Of a stretch of 64,000 nucleotides of DNA, positions 50,569 through 56,587 are shown piece by piece (position 1 is the stretch's first letter; the number at the start of each line of letters is the position of its first letter). Location of the stretch: the NCBI GenBank assembly GCA_023623185.1, contig JAMNXV010000171.1, positions 1 to 64,000 on the forward strand, in the 5' to 3' direction. The translations under genes and the position numbers were made by a program. The notes below the pieces were generated by a model, which was given only the letters and a program-made list of their open reading frames with translations, did no database searches and was not told the DNA's origin. The stretch is from Bacillota bacterium. Lineage in GTDB: Bacteria; Bacillota; Sulfobacillia; Symbiobacteriales; Symbiobacteriaceae.

Positions 50569-51270
50569 ATGGCGGATCCGCTGATTCTGGTGGTGGACGA
50601 CGAGCAGGCGATTGCCGACCTGATTGAGATCCACCTGCTCGCTGAGGGCTACCGGGTGCGCAAGGCCGACAATGGCGCAGATGCCCTGCGCATCGTGGCC
50701 GAGGAGGATCCCGACCTGGTGGTGCTGGACATCATGATGCCCGGCATGGACGGCCTGGAGGTCTGCCGGGCGATTCGGCGGGAGCGCAACGTGCCGATCC
50801 TGATGCTGAGCGCCAAGTCGGAGGACGTGGACAAGATCCTCGGCCTGAAGACCGGCGCCGACGACTACCTGACCAAGCCGTTCAACCCGCTGGAGCTGAC
50901 GGCCCGGGTGAAGGCGCAGCTCAGGCGGTACCTCGCCCTGAACCCGGCGTCAGCCATGGCCAGGGAGGCGGGGGTCATCGCCGTCGGCGGCCTTCGCATT
51001 GACCAGCGGGGCCGGTCCGTTACGAAAGACGGGCGCGAGATCGCCCTCACGCCCACGGAGTACGACATCCTGGTGCTGCTGGCGTCGCACCCGGGGCGGG
51101 TCTTCAGCTCGGAGGAGATCTTCGAGCGGGTCTGGAAGGAGCGCTACTTTCAGTCCAACAACACGGTGATGGTCCACATCCGCCGGCTCCGGGAGAAGGT
51201 CGAGGACGACCCCAGCCATCCCACCCTCATCCGGACCGTCTGGGGGGTTGGCTACAAGATTGAGAGCTAG
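50569..51270 (+). CDS. OmpR/PhoB-family response regulator
   Basis: 233 residues. Receiver domain with Asp54 (VVLDIMMPG), Thr/Ser in MLSAKS and Lys in YLTKPF, then a winged-helix domain (TPTEYDILVLLASHPGRVFS to GVGYKIES). It overlaps the histidine kinase gene by 23 bp. Sequence and partner recall VanR/WalR types; the box in its own promoter suggests autoregulation. Confidence 0.92.
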   Translation: MADPLILVVDDEQAIADLIEIHLLAEGYRVRKADNGADALRIVAEEDPDLVVLDIMMPGMDGLEVCRAIRRERNVPILMLSAKSEDVDKILGLKTGADDYLTKPFNPLELTARVKAQLRRYLALNPASAMAREAGVIAVGGLRIDQRGRSVTKDGREIALTPTEYDILVLLASHPGRVFSSEEIFERVWKERYFQSNNTVMVHIRRLREKVEDDPSHPTLIRTVWGVGYKIES

Positions 51271-52381
51271 AAACGCCCTGAGCCTTCGCTGGCAGATCGT
51301 CCTGACGTTTTTGGCCAGCGGCGTCCTGGCGGTCGGCACGACCGTCGTGCTGCTCTTCATGGCGGCGACGGTGGGCAGCATGCTCCCGCCGCTCAACTTC
51401 ATGTTGAATTTCCTGGCGAGCACGGTGGGCGTCTGGCCGGTAATCTTCGCGGTCACCGTCGTGCTGCTCTTCGTCTGGTACCTGCTGCTCAGCCAGCCGA
51501 TGATCCGCTACATCGAGGCATTGAGCCGGGCGACGAACGAGGTCGCGCAGGGCAAGTACGATGTAACGCTGCCGCCCCGGGGCGCTGATGAGCTGGGCAT
51601 CCTGGGGCAGAACCTGACGGCCATGGCGGAACAGGTGAAGCTCTCCCTCGTCCGGGAGCGGCAGGCGAACCAGGCCCGGTACGAGCTCATCACCGCCGTC
51701 TCCCACGACTTGCGGACGCCGCTCACCTCGGTGCTGGGCTACCTGCAGCTCATCGACGAGGACCGCTACCGGGATGAGGTGGAGCTGCGCTACTACGTGG
51801 ACATGGCCTACGAGAAGTCCAAGCAGCTCAAGCGGCTGATCGACCAGCTCTTCGAGTTCACCCGCACCAGCCACGGGGGCATCGTGCTCCGCCCGGTGGC
51901 CATCAACCCGGCGGAGCTGCTGGAGCAGGTGGCGGAGGAGTTCGTGCCCGCGCTGCGTGAGGCGGACATGGAGTACCGGCTCCGGCTGCCGGAGGAGCGG
52001 GCGACGATCCACGCCGACCCCGACCTGCTGGTGCGGGTGTTGGAGAACCTGATCTCCAACGCCATCCGCTACGGGCGGGAGGGCAAGGTGGTGGAGCTGG
52101 AGCTGGAGGTGCGCCGGGCCGAGCGGGCGGCGCTCCTGCGCGTGGCAAACCGGGGCAGTCCGATTCCGGCGCACCAGCTGGAGCACATCTTCGACAGCTT
52201 CTACCGGGGCGAGCGCTCCCGCTCGGGCCGCACCGGCGGCGCCGGGCTGGGGCTGGCCATCGTGAAGAACATCGTCACGCTGCATGGCGGCACCGTGCGG
52301 GCGATTAACGAGACTGACCGCACGGTTTTCGAGGTGCGGCTGCCGATGGGGGCGCCGGCGGGGCTTGCAGGGCCCGGCTAG
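51248..52381 (+). CDS. Membrane sensor histidine kinase
   Basis: 377 residues from TTG. Two membrane spans (about 14-40 and 60-82) with a short external loop, a HAMP-like linker (ALSRATNEVAQGKYDV), HisKA with His153 in VSHDLRTPLTSVLGYL, and HATPase motifs N (NLISNAIRYG), G1-like region and G2 (GGAGLGLAIVKNI). The short sensor loop suggests an intramembrane or envelope-stress signal. Its stop overlaps the convergent CPBP gene by four bases. Confidence 0.92.
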   Translation: MATRLRARNALSLRWQIVLTFLASGVLAVGTTVVLLFMAATVGSMLPPLNFMLNFLASTVGVWPVIFAVTVVLLFVWYLLLSQPMIRYIEALSRATNEVAQGKYDVTLPPRGADELGILGQNLTAMAEQVKLSLVRERQANQARYELITAVSHDLRTPLTSVLGYLQLIDEDRYRDEVELRYYVDMAYEKSKQLKRLIDQLFEFTRTSHGGIVLRPVAINPAELLEQVAEEFVPALREADMEYRLRLPEERATIHADPDLLVRVLENLISNAIRYGREGKVVELELEVRRAERAALLRVANRGSPIPAHQLEHIFDSFYRGERSRSGRTGGAGLGLAIVKNIVTLHGGTVRAINETDRTVFEVRLPMGAPAGLAGPG

Positions 52382-53013
52382 CCCAGGTGCGGAGGGATAT
52401 AGAGCCCCAGGAAGACCGGCACCGCCAGGTTGCCCAGGTCGACGAGGACGTGGGACGCCAGGGCCCACCGGAGCGTCCCGGTCCGGCGGTAGGCGGCGGC
52501 CCAGGCGGCGCCCATGAGCAGGAGGGCGGCCAGGGCCGCCCCGTCGCGGTTGGCAACCGAGAAGACGCCGGCCACCAGCGGGTGAAACGCCACGAAGAGC
52601 GCAGTGGAGTAAGCCGCCCCGGCCCACGCGGGCCAGTGGGCGGTCGCGTCCAGCAGGAGCCCCCGCCAGTAGAACTCCTCGAACCACGGGTTGATGAGGG
52701 CGAACAGCAGCCAGGCGACCAGGATGGTGGGATCCGCCAGCAGGTGCAGGTTCTGCAGCAGGATCGGCAGGGGGATGAGGCCGACGAGCAGGGCCAGCGC
52801 CGTCCAGCCCCGGGCCCCGCGGGCGGGGGCGGTCCAGCGTCTCAGGGATCCGGGCTCACGGCCCAGGGCGATGGCGCCCCCAAGGAGGCCCCAGTAGAGC
52901 AGGACCGTCGGCGCCCAGCCCCAGGGGCCCAGCGCGCGCAGCGCAACCCGGGCGGCGACGTGGCAGGCGGCGATGATGAGGATCGGGGAGAGGATCAGGT
53001 ACCGGCGGTTCAT
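52378..53013 (-). CDS. CPBP-family intramembrane metalloprotease
   Basis: 211 residues, AAGGAGG eight bases before the ATG. Several membrane spans with the ABI/CPBP motifs: EEFYWRGLLLD (Glu-Glu and Arg), FVAFHPLVAG (His) and SHVLVDLGN (His and Asn). It probably cleaves or processes membrane peptides. Convergent with the kinase gene. Confidence 0.88.
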   Translation of the reverse strand: MNRRYLILSPILIIAACHVAARVALRALGPWGWAPTVLLYWGLLGGAIALGREPGSLRRWTAPARGARGWTALALLVGLIPLPILLQNLHLLADPTILVAWLLFALINPWFEEFYWRGLLLDATAHWPAWAGAAYSTALFVAFHPLVAGVFSVANRDGAALAALLLMGAAWAAAYRRTGTLRWALASHVLVDLGNLAVPVFLGLYIPPHLG

Positions 53014-53058
53014 CGTGGCACCTCCTTCGTGGCGGTGGCACCCGCGTGACATAACAGC

Positions 53059-53087
53059 ATAATATTGTTACGAGGCGGAATTGGCAA
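53059..53087 (-). promoter_or_regulatory. Promoter of the CPBP gene
   Basis: On the minus strand TTGCCA (53087-53082), 17 bases, TATTAT (53064-53059). Confidence 0.7.
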
Positions 53088-53186
53088 TACCAGGTCTCTG
53101 GCGTGCGCCCGCCCGTACGGCGGCGGGTTCGCCTGGCGCGGGATGCGGGGCGGGCTGCGGCGCCGCGGTATGCCGGCTTCTGTAAC

Positions 53187-53205
53187 CTTAAGGAACTCGT
53201 AAGAT
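53187..53205 (+). promoter_or_regulatory. Direct-repeat box upstream of the M23 peptidase gene
   Basis: CTTAAG-GAACT-CGTAAG-AT, 17 of 19 bases identical to the box at 50489-50507. A CGGTACGGT element lies at the same 50-bp distance (TACGGT at 53237-53242). Confidence 0.65.
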
Positions 53206-53241
53206 ATAGGTGAACAGGAAGCAAGGTCCCTGCGGTACGGT

Positions 53242-53272
53242 AGGGGTATCAAGCTGGATGGAGGATACCCCT
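53242..53272 (+). promoter_or_regulatory. Hairpin around the M23 ribosome binding site
   Basis: AGGGGTATC pairs perfectly with GATACCCCT; the loop contains GGATGGAG, the start of the Shine-Dalgarno region, and the GTG start begins two bases later. Translation may depend on hairpin opening. Confidence 0.6.
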
Positions 53273-53273
53273 G

Positions 53274-53840
53274 GTGTACAGTCGCAGATGGCTGCTTCCG
53301 CTGCTCCTGTTGCTTGCTCTCCCACTCACCGTCTGGGGTGCGCTGCCGACCGCGGCGGTGGATCCTGGGCGGGACGTGCAGGCGATCGGCCGCTGGATCC
53401 GGGACCGGCAGGACCCGGCGGCGCCCGCCCCGCAGTCTCCTTTCGCCTGGCCGGCTCCCGGGCACACCGAGATCACGTCGGACTACGGCTTCTGGCTGCA
53501 CCCGCTGCTGAAGCGGCTCCGGCTGCACGCAGGCGTCGACATCGGCGCACCCGAGGGGGCGGCTGCGGTCGCGTGCTTCGACGGCGTCGTGATCGCCGCA
53601 GCAGAGCTCCCGGCTTACGGGCAGGTCGTCGTGCTGGACCACGGTGGGGGGCTGGCCAGCGTCTACGCCCACCTGTCGGCGATCGCCGTGGAGGAGGGCG
53701 ACCGGCTGCAGCGCGGCGACGAGGTGGGGCGCATCGGCGCGACCGGTCAGGTGACGGGCCCGCACCTGCACTTTGAGCTGTGGCAGGGCGGCGAGCCGGT
53801 GGATCCCCTGCGCCTCGCGAACCTGGCGGGCTTGCCCTAG
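53274..53840 (+). CDS. Secreted M23 peptidase (LytM domain)
   Basis: 188 residues. An N-terminal signal or anchor (residues 1-22) is followed by a short linker and the LytM zinc site: His85 and Asp89 in RLHAGVDIG, and the HLHFEL motif (His164, His166). It would cut peptidoglycan cross-links, or relay to an amidase if inactive, but both metal motifs are intact. The upstream box links it to the neighbouring two-component system. Confidence 0.9.
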   Translation: MYSRRWLLPLLLLLALPLTVWGALPTAAVDPGRDVQAIGRWIRDRQDPAAPAPQSPFAWPAPGHTEITSDYGFWLHPLLKRLRLHAGVDIGAPEGAAAVACFDGVVIAAAELPAYGQVVVLDHGGGLASVYAHLSAIAVEEGDRLQRGDEVGRIGATGQVTGPHLHFELWQGGEPVDPLRLANLAGLP

Positions 53841-53860
53841 GGAGTGGAGGTTGCTATACT
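53832..53860 (+). promoter_or_regulatory. Promoter for the S-box/metF transcript
   Basis: TTGCCC (53832-53837), 17 bases, TATACT (53855-53860) with TGC before it. It overlaps the stop codon of the M23 gene. Confidence 0.75.
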
Positions 53861-53886
53861 GTCCCCAAACAATTCAATACCCGCTC

Positions 53887-54043
53887 GATTCATCGAGAGT
53901 GGCGGAGGGACTGGCCCCATGATGCCACGGCAACCGCTCCGGTCTGGAGAACGGTGCCAAGTCCAGCGGACGTCAGGTCCGAGAGATGAAGCGTGCGCAG
54001 CAGTCGGCTGTCTGCGAACCCTTCGTTCTCGAAGGGTTCTTTA
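53887..54043 (+). ncRNA. SAM-I riboswitch (S-box) before metF
   Basis: The conserved core is clear: ATTCATCGAGAGTGGCGGAG, GGACTGGCCC, ATGATGCCACGGCAACC, GGTGCCAAGTCC and the closing GAGAGATGAAG. An intrinsic terminator follows: GAACCCTTCG with CGAAGGGTTC (54016-54039) and a T-rich tail. High SAM should stop transcription before metF. Confidence 0.95.
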
Positions 54044-54070
54044 TGTCTAAAGAGATAAGGAGGGAGCGCC

Positions 54071-54973
54071 ATGGCCCGCTTGATGCACAGGCTGCAGCAG
54101 GGCGCGTTCTGCGTCACGGTGGAGATCGACCCGCCCAAGGGGGCGAGCGTCACGAAGACATTGGAGCGGGTACGGCGCTTCGGCGACCGGGTCGATGCGG
54201 TGAACGTGGCGGACTGCCCGATGGCCAACGTGCGGATGAGCCCCATCACCCTGGCCCACCTGCTGCAGCGGGACGGCCAGGTGGAGGCCATCTTCCACCT
54301 GACCACCCGGGACCGCAACGTCATCGGCCTGCAGGCCGAACTGCTGGGCGCGGCGGGGCTGGGGGTCCGCAACATCCTGGCCCTGCGCGGCGACAACCCG
54401 GAGCAGGGCGACCACCCCGGCGCCCGGGGCGTGTTCGAGGTGGACACCATCGGGCTGATCCGGCTGGCGGCCACGCTGAACCGGGGGCAGACGCTCGCGG
54501 GTGGCGCCCTGGAGCAGGGCACCGACTTCGCCATCGGCTGCGCCTGCAATCCGGCGGCGGAGGACCTGGAGGCCGAGGTCTCCCGGCTCGAGCAGAAGGT
54601 GGAGGCCGGGGCACACTTTGCGCAGACCCAGCCCATTTACGACCCCCGTCAGCTGGAGCGGTTCCAGGCGAAGCTGGCGGGCCGGGTGAAGATCCCGATC
54701 CTCTACGGCATCCTGCCGCTGAAGAGCTATGAGTTTGCCGACCGGCTGAACCGGACCGTGCCGGGCATCGTCATTCCCGACTGGGCCCTGGAGCGGATGC
54801 GGGGCAAGGGCGAGGAGGAGGGGCTGCGGCTCGTCGCCGAGCTGCTGCGGGAGATCGGGCCCCACGTTCACGGGGTGCACATCTTCCCGATGAACAGCGC
54901 AAAGCGGGTCGTGGCGGTCCTGGATATCATCGACGAACTGGGACTGCGCCAGTCGGCCCGCGCGGGGGTGTAG
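54071..54973 (+). CDS. metF: Methylenetetrahydrofolate reductase
   Basis: 300 residues, AAGGAGGGAG before the ATG. The TIM-barrel motifs are CVTVEIDPPKG, ALRGDNPEQGDHPG, FAIGCACNP and FAQTQPIYD, which place it in the MTHFR family. It makes methyl-THF, the methyl donor for MetH encoded downstream, and is controlled by the S-box. Confidence 0.93.
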   Translation: MARLMHRLQQGAFCVTVEIDPPKGASVTKTLERVRRFGDRVDAVNVADCPMANVRMSPITLAHLLQRDGQVEAIFHLTTRDRNVIGLQAELLGAAGLGVRNILALRGDNPEQGDHPGARGVFEVDTIGLIRLAATLNRGQTLAGGALEQGTDFAIGCACNPAAEDLEAEVSRLEQKVEAGAHFAQTQPIYDPRQLERFQAKLAGRVKIPILYGILPLKSYEFADRLNRTVPGIVIPDWALERMRGKGEEEGLRLVAELLREIGPHVHGVHIFPMNSAKRVVAVLDIIDELGLRQSARAGV

Positions 54974-55005
54974 GCAAGCTGCAGCACACGATTCTGCGCC
55001 CGGCC

Positions 55006-55698
55006 GTGGACGAGCTTGCGGCTCCGCTTCCCGAGGTGCTCCGCCTGCTGGGCTACCGGCAAGGGCGCACGCGGCTTTCCCAGCGTGATCTGGCCCTGGT
55101 GGAGCGAGGCCTCGCCCTGGCGCGGGAGGCGGCGACGCCGGCCGCCAGTGTGGCCTACTGCGCCGTCACCGTGGAGGGGGATGGGGTCCGCGCCGGCGTG
55201 CCGGGGATCGGGTGGCGCTCCCGCAGCCTGGCCCGGCTGCTGGCGGGGGCCGACGGCGTCTCGCTGGTGGCGGCCACCCTGGGTCCGGGCGTGGACGAAC
55301 TGACTCGGGATCTGTTCGCACGGGACGAGTACGCCCTCGCCGCGGTGGTGGATGCGGCGGGCTCGGTCCTGGTGCAGGGGCTCGCGGAGTGGGTGCGGGA
55401 GGCGCTGCTGCACCGGGCTGGTCTTGCACACGCCGGCGCCGGTCAGGTCGGCGTGAAGCTGACGCCGCTGTACGGCCCCGGCTACGGCGACTGGCCGGTG
55501 GAGGAGCAGATCGGGCTGGTGACCCTGGCGGGCGGCCCGCAGATCGGCCTTAGTTGCACGCCGACGTGTTACCTGGTGCCGCAGAAGTCGCTGGTGGGTC
55601 TGATCGGGTGGCTGCCTCCGGAAGGGCGGGACTGGTCGCCGGTGGGCTGCACCCGCTGCACGCTGGTGGACTGTGCGTACCGGGTGGGGAGACGGTAG
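55006..55698 (+). CDS. Free-standing MetH reactivation (activation-domain) protein
   Basis: 230 residues from GTG, or 239 if translation starts at CTG 54979. It resembles the vitamin B12-dependent methionine synthase activation domain: VLRLLGYRQGRT at the start, PLYGPGYGDWPVEEQ in the centre and a C-terminal Cys cluster GCTRCTLVDCAYR. The MetH of this cluster lacks this domain, so it probably supplies the SAM-dependent remethylation of inactive cobalamin in trans. The GTG has no ribosome site; GGGGGTG is well placed for CTG 54979. It follows metF by 32 bases. Confidence 0.82.
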   Translation: MDELAAPLPEVLRLLGYRQGRTRLSQRDLALVERGLALAREAATPAASVAYCAVTVEGDGVRAGVPGIGWRSRSLARLLAGADGVSLVAATLGPGVDELTRDLFARDEYALAAVVDAAGSVLVQGLAEWVREALLHRAGLAHAGAGQVGVKLTPLYGPGYGDWPVEEQIGLVTLAGGPQIGLSCTPTCYLVPQKSLVGLIGWLPPEGRDWSPVGCTRCTLVDCAYRVGRR

Positions 55699-55802
55699 AT
55701 CCACCTCGGGTTTGCCGCCGTTCCGACTGCCCGTGCCCCGGGGGTGGCGCTGCTCGTTGAATCGGACTCCGGACTTAGCATGCACGCCGTAACTACCCTC
55801 GG

Positions 55803-56166
55803 CCGTGCCGCGGACGAACTGCGGCGAGTTGCGACTTCGCCCGCCGGCCAAGTGGAAATCCACCGCAGTTCGCACGCTTCGCCCGACTTCTACACGGGCT
55901 AGCGACTCGGGCCATGGCTCGTCGTTGCGGACCAAGTGCGTCCAATTTCGACTTCGCCCGCTGGCCAAGTGGAAATCCACCGCAGTTCGCACGCTTCGCC
56001 CGACTTCTACACGGGCCAGCGACTCGGGCCATGGCTCGTCGTTGCGGACCAAGTGCGTCCAATTTCGACTTCGCCCGCTGGCCAAGTGGAAATCCGTCGC
56101 ACTTCGCACGCGTCGCTCGACTTCTAAACGGGTCGGCGACCCGGCCCAGGGCTCGCCGATGGCGGA
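55803..56166. repeat. 117-bp tandem repeat, about three copies
   Basis: GGCCAAGTGGAAATCC recurs at 55846, 55963 and 56080, exactly 117 bp apart. Copies 1 and 2 share long identical runs; copy 3 is more diverged. Each unit holds GTGGA-AA-TCCAC, and copy 2 has CGCTGGCC (55959-55966) pairing with GGCCAGCG (56014-56021). As 117 is divisible by three, frames stay open on both strands, but no start with a ribosome site is visible. Confidence 0.88.
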
Positions 56167-56218
56167 AGGCACCAGTGTAGCGGCGGGCAAGGTGCTTCTG
56201 GAGGCTCCCCCGAGTGGG

Positions 56219-56270
56219 AACCGCAAGTTTTACGCTTTGGTCTGAAGGCGGAAGCGAAAAAGTGGCGGTT
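56219..56270. repeat. Hairpin-forming repeat element, copy 1
   Basis: AACCGCAAGTTTTACGCTT (56219-56237) pairs with 56252-56270 at 16 of 19 positions across a 14-base loop. The whole 62-bp segment from about 56209 recurs 211 bp downstream. Confidence 0.8.
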
Positions 56271-56429
56271 CCGGGATGGCCCCGGCGGGGTTGGATGCCT
56301 GCGTACTCGTTCGTGGCTCCAGTGCGCCGCTGCGGATCGACCGCTAGGCGACATAAGATGGCTGCTAGGTTGACGTAATGCGTCGTTGGGGCGTGGGCCA
56401 CAGGTTTCTGGGGGCCGCTCCCGAGTGGG

Positions 56430-56481
56430 AACCGCAAGTTTTACGCTTTGGTCCGAAGGCGGAAGCGAAAAAGTGGCGGTT
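56430..56481. repeat. Hairpin-forming repeat element, copy 2
   Basis: Second copy of the 56219-56270 element, differing by one base in the loop. It lies about 105 bases before metH, possibly in its leader. No cobalamin riboswitch was found in the 55699-56587 gap. Confidence 0.8.
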
Positions 56482-56587
56482 GCGACGAGGCGCCGGAGTG
56501 GCGAGGGGAACGCTGCTACTGGCGGCACAGTCAGAAACCGGCGCGATCGCCGGCGTCGGGGAACGAGCCAGGAGGAGGAGCAAGACA

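Noticed and set aside
56370-56375. TTGACG as -35 of metH
   Set aside because: The hexamer 17 bases downstream is GC-rich and not a -10.
55793-56437. Leftward or rightward proteins encoded by the 117-bp repeats
   Set aside because: Several frames on both strands are open with equal quality, as expected from a 39-codon period in GC-rich DNA; no start signals.
55699-56587. Cobalamin riboswitch before metH
   Set aside because: The conserved B12-box core (GCCACTG-like and AGCCAGGAGACC-like elements) is not found in the gap.
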